A stretch of DNA of 64,000 bases from Planctomycetota bacterium (GCA_016745075.1 JADGDD010000006.1:124001-188000), one strand, 5' to 3'. Shown: positions 47,701 through 55,892, numbered from the stretch's first letter. The notes: generated by a model from the letters alone, not told the origin. Program-made: numbers and translations.

Positions 47701-49732
47701 GTACGCGGTTAGCAGTACCTCAGTAACAACCTATACCGTGCACTTTACGCGCAATGACAGCAGCGGTGGTTCTCTGAATGGGAGCACAACTCAACAGATC
47801 GAACACGGCAGCGATTGCAGCGCTGTGACTGCGGTCCCAGCTACGGGCTACCAATTCATGGGCTGGAGTGGATCGGTTAGCGGAACTACCAACCCATTAA
47901 CCATTACCAATGTCATCGCTGACATGACCATAACAGCCCTCTTTGAGCCCGAGCCACTTGCCTACACCCTCACCGTTCAAAATGGTAGCGGTGATGGAAT
48001 TTATGTTTTCGGTTCCCGCATAGAAGTGCATGCGGATACAGCAGTAAGTGGTTCTCATTTTACTGGTTGGACTATGAATGGTGGCAGCGTCATCGATATA
48101 ATGGCTACTACGACCATGTTTACTATGCCGTCAGCACATGTTCTATTAACGGCGACCTATGCTAACGATGCACCGGTCATAACGCAGACAGGTCCGCTAC
48201 TTATCAATATGGATGAAGACGGCAGCCCCACCGCATGGGTTGCACCAAGCGTAGACGCAACAGATAGTGGTGGCGATGTCTTAGCTTGGTCAGTGCACAG
48301 CCCGCCTCGTAATGGTAGGGCTAGCGTCGGTGGAATTGGTGCAAGCCCCACCATCTTGCAGTATACGCCAACAACAGACTACAGCGGCAGTGACAGCTTC
48401 ACGATTGCGGTCAATGATGGTAATGGCAATAGCGCAACACTGGTGCTGAATGTGAACATTGCTGCTATCAATGATGTACCAACAGTGGCAGACGGCCTCA
48501 GTGCTCAGCTTATCGCCAGTGGTGCCGAACTGAGTTATACTTTCCCAGAGAGTGCTTTTGCTGATGTTGATGGTGACAGTCTGACTTATAAGGCCAGCGG
48601 TCTACCGAGTTGGATGAGTTTTGATGCAGTCAGTCGAATCTTTTCTGGAACAGCTGATACGGACAATGTGCATACGATCACCGTTACAGCCAGCGATGGC
48701 TCGACTCAAGTATCGACATCTTTTACGGTCACCGTGACATCCTTATCAAGTTACACGCTCACCGTGGCCAATGGTACTGGTGGCGGCAGCTACCTAGCGG
48801 GTACGGTGATGACTATCATCGCCGACACCCCGCAAGCTGGTCAAGCCTTTACCAGTTGGACCAGTAGTGCAGGAGGTCACATTGCCGATGCGAGTGTCAG
48901 CAGTACCACCTACACCATGCCAGCAAACGACGTGATTGTGACTGCTATTTATACGACCAACAATTATACCGTGACCTACATAGCAGGAACAGGTGGTAAT
49001 ATCACTGGCCTTACCCCACAAACCGTTGCTCATGGTGCGAGTGGCCAGGCCGTTACCGCGACAGCAGCCGATGGGTATATCTTTAGACAATGGAGCGATG
49101 GTGAAACGAATGCCACCCGTACCGATACCAACATCCAAGCCGATCTAAGTGTTTCGGCGACTTTTACCCCATCGGGTGGTGGTGGGAATACTCCGCCAAC
49201 CGCGGCAACGCTTTCCATGAGTACGGTAGGCGAACACCAGCTGGCAGGTACTGTGGTTGGAATGCTGAGCGCCACAGATGCAGAGAGCGACCCCATCACC
49301 TATAGCTTGAGTGGTACGGCTGCTGACAATGCCTCTTTCACCCTTGGTGGTAGTGCTGGTGCCGAACTCCAAACGGCGAGTCGCTTCGATTACGAAACCA
49401 AGGATAGTTACATCATTGAAGTGAGCGCCAACGATGGACAGGGGGGCATCACTGCATCGAATTTCACCATTACTGTTATCGATGAAAACTATGCTATGGA
49501 TATGAGCGCCATAGACCTCAGCGTCAGCATCACTGGCGGTGGTACCTATAGCGTCACCCTTGATGGCAGCACTATCAGCAGCGACACCACTCCTGTACAC
49601 ATGCGCATTCCCCACACTGGAACAGGCAGCACTACCCACATTATCGAAGCAATTGATACTGCCAATAATCGTTCAGCTACTGTTACTCTAACCATCGATG
49701 AAGTTGATGGCGTTATCGCCGTCAGTAACTAA
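38729..49732 (+). CDS. Giant secreted multidomain protein with propeller, catalytic-like domain and adhesin-type repeats
   Basis: This 3667-residue protein has a signal peptide (about 1-29). Read by eye, the domains are as follows. About 35-230 is a jelly-roll-like module (WRFNDGATSTPESDG). About 240-610 is an FG-GAP/PQQ-type beta-propeller (DVLGDSQEEVLCGT, DSTGDGKAETIVA, DLDGDGNEDFLA). About 615-1145 is a large catalytic-looking domain (VGVPVYIGAGHAGRPKWWKAD, MDFIMHEKKTFWLELMGEID, SILLGARGIAP). From about 1150 to 2382 five Calx-beta-like repeats alternate with four 'DLG...WNN' domains. Two more jelly-roll-like modules sit at about 2388-2554 and 2636-2804. After that come five InlB/Listeria-type and five cadherin/Ig-like repeats. 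It ends in DEVDGVIAVSN with no visible sorting signal (no PEP-CTERM or T9SS tail). It may be a polysaccharidase; GH150 lambda-carrageenases also join a propeller to a catalytic part, but that link is only a hypothesis. A GGAG site precedes the ATG. Confidence 0.8.
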   Translation: MKSLIIPRCFLRTLFIVWSTAFVLSDVAAVEPPSGFIAAWRFNDGATSTPESDGVAAAAMTFSPMSIYNKSRRGSYFRTVHVQDHPTAYQSGGWTFAKHPDQNPTESETEVNFSDGDFVVDQWLSWNAACDSYKQMRAEAVRLTVDSPHADSPTWFRVEVYLVNGDRFYLHEWQQAAQSGPQSVTVDFPDIDIDYLEFRLKALGGGDKSAEASNNIVVIDDIELLGLVIDHSNAIEISDIAYHVVPCDVLGDSQEEVLCGTYNNKVLCVDPRTRQTLWDYQLSAFPFDIVARDSTGDGKAETIVACADGAVVCLQTDGQVKWSYNGFRFGVLAVACVQAHGRDYVVAAGHDQRFDVLDATTGALLSSLNEHPDKIASIRLIEVVDLDGDGNEDFLANRDSAARAGTTFDAFRIEADHSLSLIWNEKNILNCNDKPVRFWTFTLGDFITEHAGNEIVIGEGFNETGGVSQSVNVFDLNGDPLYSTDGMETRSNYYYTKDYFATSYPLVADVLDEHAGHELLAICGGELRIHTRDATFYDPIMKKHKATVSLDSRLSFLDAKLFGRKLYLSSGPGGDRSMYVFDLDNPHWQQQFVGIRRQGIMRQAGENAIAISATLQDKPAALIDDRQYTMWVKGARSAGNQRVWADEVWSKYRHQDGSPLFRYVSMIQTGMGPEFPVSQVWAELNEHELYVDDKGQVGVPVYIGAGHAGRPKWWKADGSGMIEDTQVAIDYFKTAAPTMLAGFNSGEDDLEDASKNVRARGINNVPLEFYKPILSRARDDGMDFIMHEKKTFWLELMGEIDYFDALIGEGRGQALMVGTEDSSSRSAELNLFARYGLVMTGLVDDFVAFLLSDDFSSQRYFEWEAPRHGGPWLRKAVASILLGARGIAPRFSSLNNPSNGYTGNRFVYESLHPVADMLGTGILTAPRPHEAVGTCPVGIVMHKSNSHWPDESTFMQFKDIPEVTEAVMSNLLPRYAFTKTPPDSLAAIFFNKQRQGDNHVPATPYGPVLFVPALIDRTQMPHVQYWLHTDGAAIWTDEDPTPLLGAEAGALMRRLLAENEHYLPFRYQGDDVFFHTLRLAGEDFYRIYIIDPHWVDPRDCTLNIYSRIPGAIQFEDMMSGEALTSDGNSLELTVPAGSLRVIKAIPLYTNSLVLEQESLSIDEGGRASLRIKLAAAPANDLASVRMQVLGTVEEQAVFVCEPRTLTFNADNFHIWQAITITSPLDADTVDQMISVRFAATGLGIVDVPVRQNDNGMIPTRMRISSATDPLRIGEGETATFQVCLSKDPGVPIQVQVARLDGDADISIQQGTVLDFDSTNFDKKQTVVLAAVHDADAHDGIARFLLSSADAVDVEWLVQEEDDGRRLLFDCGLAEYPTPGHWNNLERGIDLSDAIDDSGISTGVAVRFPADAGFSATRSHFSNEAYEHSAYQDGFRIAAGQTARLQFGHLIPGQSYDVSLVAADTTDSNSTQFDVANVLFDSAQQEFYFRSGDNIASKSVLGPLKPELSRIDLDFEAFWGNLHPVLGVIEVTWHDGASNRRVLIDLGASERQMAGNWNNITTLTIGEKITNLIDENGMATGISIHIDDDFLFISGQDDSIEDEGVVLNAEWPANAIIDGFQLEGSRLGTNDTAGIYLDGLDNGRTYTITCTGSSTLRRSGVTEDGAQLYVRSDNDLYNDSGLSAVRNSGLNIYGQKNTFSSLLADDSGFIHVDVSAVAGSPFAVLNLAELAWNDGVDHSIIVDLGPVDGQTVAGFHNNLHDVSGGSNLNACVEVDGTVTAVSCGVVGGASFDSAVATFPALHPYPASAHFDGFRTQGQAAIEFTGLAPSNRYAVYLHGYVVGGNARSYYRADTAVAMQINTDNEDEIALLEDLMPAADGSLRINVERSMHPESAEGFISVVELRYEESVLLECNTSSLTISEGGSASFQVRLTEAPYAPLGVSFALSGDPDFSISNPEPLFTAENYDQWQTVTVAAGEDTDVLFGSATLTVILANGHQQSLALDETDNDTWLVYNNDNLTIDEGGYTEFQVKLSQAETEPITVTMMWQSGDSDMQVAIGSVVFQPDEWDSWKTFTIQANEDADTNNGTAFFSLKLVDGYDKQIIRVTERDNAVTVPIDFGSADAEPAVNWNAASVAASGKPAIELIDASGRLLGITGAAQTDFSSGSAATASSVLSWPAGVQDDYFSTASSSVWRIAGLQPGVRCDATFYGSRSTLSISNHARYQLGSKFVELDNSANTNGTIVSVSGAIVDENGNLDFTLRVANGADEAVINAMILRYEPEDEPLVDRSTLLVNENGTAQFGLRMRFPPAAPVTVQVEILPDGDASLTRISPATVLFHADNFSQWQWVEIAAADDLDEINGQATVRCSVGTRQVEVLLTEEDDDVATLGIYHFAGATSSERTPHDEATAADGTVFSPAREQDVSISGGTAEYLKVSEWNTASSRDDNAHFVSFPLTAATGSHLQIDGVRFVLNTNVASDPPSNYHYKLVVDGVEQASADITQAAGLVQEYRYDVTPFIVTAVQEAELRLYAWGAIDSGRRIGLDDVRLLGTVAVNSTSYNITATADSNGSISPSGVEAVLEGDDRSFVMVADESYLIADVMVDGVSQGNSGSYTFSNVASSHTISASFTKQTAERLGHYSFQTDDLGEDSDDARTPHDEGTAHPLMTYTSLQRQGVLSYRSFARAFASDWPSQSASIDTTQYISWTCDAAAAAKRIELTSMECELRHGNPTIPMSFRIEVRQSGSLVDSTDVSIGVGLGYVVQTFDFNDIIWSGNASVEFRVYAWNSERDLSYFGIDDIIIWGHAIGNSAPLINGQRALTIVEDTALTLSLSDVTSSDVDGDAMSLKVHAGNNYTVAGSTITPTNNFIGQLTVPIQVNDGALDSPMYNAVVTVTPVNDVPVNLSIPSLSGTFVSGEVLTANPGSWWDDSNDTLSYHYVWQHANTDTGTTTMNLSSSSSQYTLTNVQAGKWIRVQVTVSDGGGLSTTKASSWYAVSSTSVTTYTVHFTRNDSSGGSLNGSTTQQIEHGSDCSAVTAVPATGYQFMGWSGSVSGTTNPLTITNVIADMTITALFEPEPLAYTLTVQNGSGDGIYVFGSRIEVHADTAVSGSHFTGWTMNGGSVIDIMATTTMFTMPSAHVLLTATYANDAPVITQTGPLLINMDEDGSPTAWVAPSVDATDSGGDVLAWSVHSPPRNGRASVGGIGASPTILQYTPTTDYSGSDSFTIAVNDGNGNSATLVLNVNIAAINDVPTVADGLSAQLIASGAELSYTFPESAFADVDGDSLTYKASGLPSWMSFDAVSRIFSGTADTDNVHTITVTASDGSTQVSTSFTVTVTSLSSYTLTVANGTGGGSYLAGTVMTIIADTPQAGQAFTSWTSSAGGHIADASVSSTTYTMPANDVIVTAIYTTNNYTVTYIAGTGGNITGLTPQTVAHGASGQAVTATAADGYIFRQWSDGETNATRTDTNIQADLSVSATFTPSGGGGNTPPTAATLSMSTVGEHQLAGTVVGMLSATDAESDPITYSLSGTAADNASFTLGGSAGAELQTASRFDYETKDSYIIEVSANDGQGGITASNFTITVIDENYAMDMSAIDLSVSITGGGTYSVTLDGSTISSDTTPVHMRIPHTGTGSTTHIIEAIDTANNRSATVTLTIDEVDGVIAVSN
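42825..45570 (+). repeat. Four copies of a 'DLG ... WNN' domain within the giant gene
   Basis: Each copy starts with a hydrophobic strand plus D-x-G and then (G/A)-x-WNN or close variant: LLFDCG...GHWNN (residues about 1366-1535), VLIDLG...GNWNN (1541-1735), IIVDLG...GFHNN (1739-1905) and VPIDFG...VNWNA (2114-2281). Copies 2 and 3 follow a W-x-DG strand (EVTWHDGASN, LAWNDGVDH). They look like lectin/CBM-type beta-sandwiches and alternate with Calx-beta-like repeats. Confidence 0.6.
46402..49485 (+). repeat. InlB-type and cadherin-like repeats in the C-terminal third of the giant gene
   Basis: Five InlB/Listeria-Bacteroides-type repeats begin YNITATAD, YTVHFTRND, YTLTVQNG, YTLTVANG and YTVTYIAG; several have the W-strand (GWSGSV, GWTMNG, SWTSSAG, QWSDGE). 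Cadherin/Ig-like units begin NSAPLING, NDVPVNL, NDAPVIT, NDVPTVAD and NTPPTAAT, each with a DxDGD or DA-type calcium-site-like stretch. These are typical surface-protein stalk modules. Confidence 0.65.
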
Positions 49733-49742
49733 GGAGCTTGCT

Positions 49743-50156
49743 ATGGATCAACATACACATCTATCTGTTTTGTTAGAAAATGCCGCTCGGGTTTCAGAAC
49801 CATACGCCTTTTATGAGAAGCAGAAACAGTGTGCTCTAAAGCTAATGCTGTTTTCTTTTCTTATAATGATGTTGTCTTGTGGCGGATCTGGCGGTGGGAC
49901 GGAGGGTGGTGAGAGTACCTTGGATTCTCTGTCTGCCAACATCACTGGAACAGTGGCTCTCACTGGCAATGTGCCTAGTAATATTCCTGTTGGTGTTCCT
50001 GTTTCAGTGACGGTGGATGGAAACTCTGCAACCATTACTGGTCAGTCTTGGTCTATTGATGTATTACCGAATACTGGCAACCAAACTTATATTGTTCGTC
50101 TTTTTATTGACGGTGAATTAGAAACCGTTCGTGAAGTGAACATCGACGTGCAATAA
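49743..50156 (+). CDS. Small lipoprotein downstream of the giant protein
   Basis: This is a 137-residue protein. A lipobox-like MLSC (Cys46) follows a hydrophobic stretch, but 34 hydrophilic residues come before that stretch (MDQHTHLSVLLENAARVSEPY and on). An in-frame ATG at 49845 would give a normal short lipoprotein signal (MLFSFLIMMLSC). After Cys46 comes a Gly/Ser linker and one small beta domain (about 60-137, TGTVALTGNVPSNIPVGVPVSVTV) that resembles the C-terminal piece of the giant protein. It begins 10 bases after that gene, so they are co-transcribed. It may anchor or display it. Confidence 0.55.
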   Translation: MDQHTHLSVLLENAARVSEPYAFYEKQKQCALKLMLFSFLIMMLSCGGSGGGTEGGESTLDSLSANITGTVALTGNVPSNIPVGVPVSVTVDGNSATITGQSWSIDVLPNTGNQTYIVRLFIDGELETVREVNIDVQ

Positions 50157-50180
50157 TACTGGGTAGATAATTGTCTTATT

Positions 50181-50224
50181 CAAAAAAATAGCTGCTAAGG
50201 TTTCAGGGCTGAACCTTAGCAGCT
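50181..50224 (-). terminator. Terminator of the second GH94 gene (minus strand)
   Basis: A stem of 13 perfect pairs (50190-50202 with 50212-50224; AGCTGCTAAGGTT) is extended by a few more with a bulge. On the minus strand it is followed by TATTTTTTG, a clear U-tract. It may also slow plus-strand readthrough from the lipoprotein gene. Confidence 0.85.
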
Positions 50225-50249
50225 GGGTGTGATTATTATTCTGAATATA

Positions 50250-52538
50250 TTAGATAATTACCTGCACATTATGTTCGCCATCTGGAAAAATAGGTAAAAC
50301 ATTGCCGTCAATTTTTTGACCGTCGCAGATAATACTGCTAGCACCAATGCAGCGGCCGGCGCTGTTATCAAGACTGATATTGTACGTGGCTCCACGGAAG
50401 GTTCTTTGGATAGATGCTTGGGGAATAGTTTTGGTGAGACATGGGTCTATCAATAAGCCGTCAAAATTACGGCGTGCACCAAGGATACGTTCAACAAGTA
50501 AGCTCGTCATCCAGCCAGCGGTGCCGGTGCGCCACGGGTAGCCAGCTTGGCCATAGGCAGATTCTACCGTGGTGTAGCTATTGGTGAAGGCGAAGGGTTC
50601 AACACGAGATTGACCTACTGGGTTCCACGGGCTGTCTGGAGCGAGTTTCATCCATGTTTCCCAAGCGGTTTCTGGGCGACCAAGTAAACAGTCTGCATAC
50701 ATTTTAAAAGTCGCGCCATGGCAATAGCAGCCTCCGTTTTCAATATGTCCTGGAATACCGTCGGAGACTTGGCCGACACGTCGGTCAAACTCGGTAAATG
50801 GTGGTGCACAGATGCGGTAGCCAATATCATGTTTGGAGAGTTCTTCGACGGCATCCATACAGCTTTTTGCTCGTTCTTCATCAGCAATGCTACTAATAAC
50901 CGCCCAGCTTTGGGTATTCATAAAAATTTTGGCTTCTTTGTTAGCATTGGAGCCAATGTGGTAGCCATCGCCGCAAATGGTGCGAACATACCAACGTCCA
51001 TCCCATGCGACGTTATTGAGACGTTGCTTAAATTCATCATAGTGTTGACGGGCTTCTTGTTGAATGGTGGTATCGCCAATCATGCCAGCCATGCGTTCCA
51101 TCTGGGTAAGGCCGTAGCAGAGCTGTTGGGTGACCATGATACTTTCTCGATCACCTGCGGCTTCGTGTGCTTCGAGCCCGTCATTCCAGTCAGCATACCG
51201 TTGATCACAGAGACCGTTGGCTCCAAGATCTTCGGTGAGATATCGCATGCCACGTACCATATGTTCCCAGACGGTTCCAGTTTCATTACTTTCAAGGAAG
51301 GGTACTTTTTGCTCAAGTAAGCTGAGATCACCGGTTTCGTCAATCATACCAGGAACGGTAAGCATCGGCCAAGTTGGCTGGTCTGAATATTGTTGGCGGC
51401 GGAGGGGACGGTAGCGAACAGAATAGCTACCGTCAGTGTTTTGTAGATTAAATTGATAGAGTAAATTGTCTGTATATTGTTTGGGGTTTATTAAGGCACC
51501 AGCAAAATCGTTTTGCATACAGTCACGGAAACCCACGCCTTCAATTAAATAATACGCAAGATTTTTCTTTACGAACATATTAATAAGGCTACTGCGGTTG
51601 GTATGCTCTTCACCAAGGTCAACGGTGAACGCTTGTTGTCGCTCTGCTTGGATGGCTTCCTGTTCGGCGAGCATCTCATCAATTTTTTCGGGTGTGAGAT
51701 TTTTACGAATATCTTTGACTTCATCGGCGTTTGCACATTGGCCAATTAGAAAATCTTCACGCAATGTTTCACCAGGTGGAATGTCTAGAATAACTTGAAC
51801 AAGACCAGCACAGTCTGAACCAAAGCCGCCTTCATTATTTGGGCTCCAGCCAAAATGGATTTTAGGAGTATTCAAGCTAAAGTCATTGCGAGTAAATCTA
51901 TCACGGTATCCACAGCCAGCGGTAAAACGATTCAAGGAAAAAATATACCCTTTGTAGCGGTCTGTTCGTGCTTTGGATGAGCGGTTGGTAACCAGAACGC
52001 CACCCATTTCTGGGATAACTTCACTGGAGTTAATCGCATTCACATATTCGCTATCTGCGGTGAGGCCAGAAAGATCAAATCCTGTATAGGCAAACAAAGA
52101 AATACGGCGCGGTTTGTCAGAACGGTTTTTAACGTTAACGGTCCAAATGGCAGCAGGTAAGTTGCGTGGAACAAAGGTCCGATGGTTTACATGTAGATCT
52201 AAGCAGTCGCTACTGACTTCTGTTTTTGCTGCGTAATAGCGGCATTTTCTATTTTCAACAGGCATGGGAGCTGGTTCACCCCATGGACAAAAAACTTCTC
52301 CGCTGTCTTCATCGCGGAGATACAGATAGGTACAGTCCCAAGAAATAATACGACAGATATTGCCGTCTGCATCACGGACAAAACCTTGGCCATCACCAAT
52401 ATTACTAACTTCCCAAAGGAATTCATGTTCACCAACATCATTGTAGTGGAAGTTACGCCACTTACGAGGTGGGTCTTGGGTTAATTCAAAACAACCCTCT
52501 TCGGCAATAAAACGACCATAATCTTGTATGTTTTTCAT
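50250..52538 (-). CDS. Second GH94-type disaccharide phosphorylase
   Basis: This 762-residue GH94-like cytoplasmic enzyme has its probable acid Asp453 in YADWNDGLEAHE. Other family blocks are GVGFRDCMQND, KIFMNTQSWAVIS and GHIENGGCYCHGAT. It is clearly different from the first GH94 protein (shorter, other N-terminal sequence), so it is probably a paralogous enzyme with another sugar, not a recent copy. Laminaribiose- or glycan-linked specificities are possible. It is placed after the giant gene on the opposite strand, with its own terminator and an upstream palindrome. Confidence 0.9.
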   Translation of the reverse strand: MKNIQDYGRFIAEEGCFELTQDPPRKWRNFHYNDVGEHEFLWEVSNIGDGQGFVRDADGNICRIISWDCTYLYLRDEDSGEVFCPWGEPAPMPVENRKCRYYAAKTEVSSDCLDLHVNHRTFVPRNLPAAIWTVNVKNRSDKPRRISLFAYTGFDLSGLTADSEYVNAINSSEVIPEMGGVLVTNRSSKARTDRYKGYIFSLNRFTAGCGYRDRFTRNDFSLNTPKIHFGWSPNNEGGFGSDCAGLVQVILDIPPGETLREDFLIGQCANADEVKDIRKNLTPEKIDEMLAEQEAIQAERQQAFTVDLGEEHTNRSSLINMFVKKNLAYYLIEGVGFRDCMQNDFAGALINPKQYTDNLLYQFNLQNTDGSYSVRYRPLRRQQYSDQPTWPMLTVPGMIDETGDLSLLEQKVPFLESNETGTVWEHMVRGMRYLTEDLGANGLCDQRYADWNDGLEAHEAAGDRESIMVTQQLCYGLTQMERMAGMIGDTTIQQEARQHYDEFKQRLNNVAWDGRWYVRTICGDGYHIGSNANKEAKIFMNTQSWAVISSIADEERAKSCMDAVEELSKHDIGYRICAPPFTEFDRRVGQVSDGIPGHIENGGCYCHGATFKMYADCLLGRPETAWETWMKLAPDSPWNPVGQSRVEPFAFTNSYTTVESAYGQAGYPWRTGTAGWMTSLLVERILGARRNFDGLLIDPCLTKTIPQASIQRTFRGATYNISLDNSAGRCIGASSIICDGQKIDGNVLPIFPDGEHNVQVII

Positions 52539-52557
52539 GCAGAGAGTCTATAATGTA

Positions 52558-52589
52558 AACAGAGCGCTGTCTATAGACAGCGCTCTGTT
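52558..52589. terminator. 32-bp perfect palindrome between carB and the second GH94 gene
   Basis: The arms are AACAGAGCGCTGTC and GACAGCGCTCTGTT around a central TATA. It lies 54 bp after the carB stop and 20 bp before the GH94 start codon on the same (minus) strand. As an RNA it is a strong hairpin and would end carB transcription, although only a short U run follows. As DNA it could be an operator for the GH94 gene. Confidence 0.6.
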
Positions 52590-52643
52590 GTTTATGGATA
52601 ATCCTACGGTTGCTTCTTGTTCCGGGTTCTGTCCAGAAGAGCT

Positions 52644-55600
52644 CTATACCAAGGTAGGGGTTGAGTTAAGTAGTGGTGAAACAGGCAAGAATTCTTGTAG
52701 TGGGCGAACACTGTAGGTGTTTTTCTGTTCTTGACGTATGCCACCAACCAATGCCGCAGCAGCGGCGTGAGTCGTGAAATAAGGGATACCGCGAACGGCG
52801 CAGGCGCTACGTATTTTACTTTCGTCATATTGAGCACCGCGATGACTTGGGGTATTAATGACCATCATTAATTCATCTAGATGGTTTAAGATATTATCAT
52901 CTGAATGCTGAATTTTATCAATGATGGTGACATTTATATCATTGCGTTCAAGGATGAGGCCAGTGCCTGGAGTAGAAATTATTTTTAGGCCAAGGTCATC
53001 TATTTCACGTGCAAGTGGAATGATATTACGTTTATCATTATCACGGACGCTAATAAATACTTTGCCGTCTTTCTTCAAGTTATTACCTGCGGCAAGTTGA
53101 GATTTGTAGAACGCTTCGCCAAAGGTTGGGGCAGCGCCCATGACTTCACCAGTTGAGCGCATCTCTGGTCCAAGAATGGTATCTACGCCGGGGAATTTAT
53201 TAAATGGCAAGACACATTCTTTGACCGAGAAAAAATCGGGTAGATAGTTTTCGGTAATACCTAATTGTTGTAAGGTGGCACCAGCTTGAATAAGGCTAGC
53301 AATTTTTGCTAGCGGTACGCCTGTTGCCTTGGAGATAAACGGAACGGTCCGAGAAGCGCGTGGGTTGACCTCAATAAGGAAAACTTCTTCGTGACGAATA
53401 GCAAATTGTACGTTCATCAAGCCACGTACATCAAATGCATGAGCGAGCTTGGTCGCAATCGCTTTCATACGTTCGGTTAAGCGGCGAGACAGTGAGTATG
53501 GTGGAATAACACAAGCAGAGTCACCAGAGTGAATGCCCGCCTCTTCAATATGTTCAAGCATGCCACCGATAATAACTTGTTCACCATCACTGAGGGCATC
53601 AACGTCAATTTCTGTGGCGGCTTCTAAGAATTTATCAATGAGGACTGGCGCATCAGGGCTGGCCTGTACTGCGTGTTCCATGTAGTGTTTGAGATCGTTT
53701 TGCGTGTAAACAATTTCCATAGCGCGGCCACCAAGTACGAAACTTGGGCGAACCACAACAGGATAGCCAATGCGGCCAGCTTCAACGATAGCTTCTTCTG
53801 CACTGCGAGCGATGCCGTTATTGGGTTGGCGTAGACCGAGGTCTTCTAGGATAGCCTTGAATTGCTCACGGTCACCAGCGCGGTCAATATTTTCTGGTGA
53901 GGTGCCAATAATAGGCACGCCTTCAGCTTTGAGGCCGATTGATAAGTTTAATGGCGTTTGTCCACCAAACTGAACAATACAGCCCTCCGGTTTCATGACG
54001 TGGTTGATTTCAAGCACATCTTCTGCGGTAAGTGGCTCAAAGAATAAATAATCGGAGGTATCGTAGTCAGTAGAAACGGTTTCTGGGTTTGAGTTGACCA
54101 TGATGGTTTCAAAGCCAGCATCATGTAGGGCGAAGGCTGCGTGGCAGCAACAGTAGTCAAACTCAATGCCTTGGCCAATGCGGTTTGGTCCACCGCCAAG
54201 GATCATGATTTTGCGTTTGTCATTGATGCGGGCTTCACACTCATGTTCATAGGTGGAATAATAGTACGGGGTGATTGCAGCAAATTCTGCGGCACAGGTA
54301 TCGACCAGTTTGTACACTGGGCGTACACCAAGTGCATGGCGTTTTTTACGTAGGCTGACTTCATCAGTTCCAGTAAGGAATGCGAGTGCTTTATCGGAGA
54401 AGCCATCACGTTTGGCGGTAAACATTTGCTCAGCGGTAAAGCTGTCGAGCTTGATGCCATTGAGTTGTTGCTCGTGTTCAAAGACCAAGCGGAGGTGATG
54501 GAGGAACCAAACATCAATGTTGGTTGCTGCGTGAATCTCTTCAACGGATGCACCAGCAAGGAAGGCATGGCGTAATTCAGTAACACGTTCTGCCGTTGGG
54601 CGAGATATGCGTGCAAGAATGTCTTCTTTGCTTTCGCTGGTGTTCAAGTCATCTATGCTTGCAGGGCTGAAGCCAGTGGCGCCTAATTCCATGCCGCGCA
54701 ATGCTTTTTGGAAGCTTTCACGGAAGGTACGGCCAATAGCCATAACCTCACCAACTGATTTCATTTGATAGCCAAGGGTATCGTCTGCTTCGGGAAATTT
54801 TTCAAAAGTAAAACGAGGGATTTTGGTAACGACATAATCAATAGTTGGTTCAAAGCAGGCCGGTGTTTCTTTGGTGATATCGTTTTGTAACTCATCTAAG
54901 GTATAGCCAACTGCCAGTTTTGCCGCGAATTTGGCAATTGGAAAGCCTGTTGCTTTAGAAGCGAGGGCAGAAGAACGGGAGACGCGTGGGTTCATCTCAA
55001 TAACAACCATGCGGCCGTCTTCTGGATTGGTGGCAAACTGAATATTTGAACCACCAGTTTCCACACCAACCTTACGGATGATAGCAAGTGCAGAATCGCG
55101 CATGCGTTGATATTCACGATCGGTCAGGGTTTGAATGGGAGCAACGGTGATAGAGTCGCCAGTGTGTACGCCCATAGCATCAAAGTTTTCGATAGAACAG
55201 ATAATAACGACATTATCTTTCTTATCGCGCATGACCTCAAGTTCGTACTCTTTCCAACCGACTAAGCTTTCTTCAATACTGATCTCGGTTGTACGGGAAG
55301 CATGGAGGCCACGCTTGGCAATAATCTCAAACTCTTCTTCTGTGGTACAAAAGCCACCACCAGTACCGCCCATAGTAAATGATGGGCGAATCATGCAGGG
55401 CAGGCCAATACGTTCTTTCACTTCGAGCGCATTCTCCCAGCTGGTGGCCATTTCTGCGCGAGCTTGGCCAAGGCCAAGCTCTTTAATAATGTCTGCAAAT
55501 TGATCACGGTCTTCTGCTCGGTTAATAACTTCGGCATTTGCGCCAATCATTTCAACGTTAAATTCTTCTAGAGTGCCGTTTTCAAAGAGCGAAAGGCCAA

Positions 55601-55892
55601 TGTTGAGCGCTGTTTGACCGCCAAGGGTTGGCAGAATAGCGTCTGGGCGTTCTTTTTCGATAATTCGGCGAACAGCTTCCGGTGTAATTGGTTCAATATA
55701 GGTTGCATCAGCCATTTCCGGATCTGTCATGATGGTGGCGGGGTTGGAATTGACGAGAATGATGCGGTAGCCTTCTTCGCGTAGCGCCTTGCACGCTTGG
55801 GTCCCAGAGTAGTCAAACTCACAGGCTTGGCCGATAATAATGGGGCCGGAGCCAACTATAAGAATGCTGGAGATGTCGCTGCGTTTGGGCAT
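52644..55892 (-). CDS. carB: Carbamoyl-phosphate synthase large subunit
   Basis: CarB makes carbamoyl phosphate from bicarbonate, ATP and ammonia supplied by CarA. The 1082-residue protein has two ATP-grasp halves (about 1-400 and 555-935), each with its GxGPIxIGQ or [15 protein letters not shown] opening, and [17 protein letters not shown] / [17 protein letters not shown]. The C-terminal methylglyoxal-synthase-like allosteric domain is at about 940-1082. carA is not adjacent in this window. Length and motifs are normal. Confidence 0.97.
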   Translation of the reverse strand: MPKRSDISSILIVGSGPIIIGQACEFDYSGTQACKALREEGYRIILVNSNPATIMTDPEMADATYIEPITPEAVRRIIEKERPDAILPTLGGQTALNIGLSLFENGTLEEFNVEMIGANAEVINRAEDRDQFADIIKELGLGQARAEMATSWENALEVKERIGLPCMIRPSFTMGGTGGGFCTTEEEFEIIAKRGLHASRTTEISIEESLVGWKEYELEVMRDKKDNVVIICSIENFDAMGVHTGDSITVAPIQTLTDREYQRMRDSALAIIRKVGVETGGSNIQFATNPEDGRMVVIEMNPRVSRSSALASKATGFPIAKFAAKLAVGYTLDELQNDITKETPACFEPTIDYVVTKIPRFTFEKFPEADDTLGYQMKSVGEVMAIGRTFRESFQKALRGMELGATGFSPASIDDLNTSESKEDILARISRPTAERVTELRHAFLAGASVEEIHAATNIDVWFLHHLRLVFEHEQQLNGIKLDSFTAEQMFTAKRDGFSDKALAFLTGTDEVSLRKKRHALGVRPVYKLVDTCAAEFAAITPYYYSTYEHECEARINDKRKIMILGGGPNRIGQGIEFDYCCCHAAFALHDAGFETIMVNSNPETVSTDYDTSDYLFFEPLTAEDVLEINHVMKPEGCIVQFGGQTPLNLSIGLKAEGVPIIGTSPENIDRAGDREQFKAILEDLGLRQPNNGIARSAEEAIVEAGRIGYPVVVRPSFVLGGRAMEIVYTQNDLKHYMEHAVQASPDAPVLIDKFLEAATEIDVDALSDGEQVIIGGMLEHIEEAGIHSGDSACVIPPYSLSRRLTERMKAIATKLAHAFDVRGLMNVQFAIRHEEVFLIEVNPRASRTVPFISKATGVPLAKIASLIQAGATLQQLGITENYLPDFFSVKECVLPFNKFPGVDTILGPEMRSTGEVMGAAPTFGEAFYKSQLAAGNNLKKDGKVFISVRDNDKRNIIPLAREIDDLGLKIISTPGTGLILERNDINVTIIDKIQHSDDNILNHLDELMMVINTPSHRGAQYDESKIRSACAVRGIPYFTTHAAAAALVGGIRQEQKNTYSVRPLQEFLPVSPLLNSTPTLV

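Noticed and set aside
49145..49639. 164-codon minus-strand frame in the 3' end of the giant gene
   Set aside because: It is a shadow of repetitive Ser/Thr/Gly coding sequence, with no Shine-Dalgarno and no recognisable domain.
38729..49732. Repeats of the giant gene as a CRISPR or mobile repeat array
   Set aside because: The repeats are at protein level, irregular in length, in one open reading frame and with no identical DNA units.
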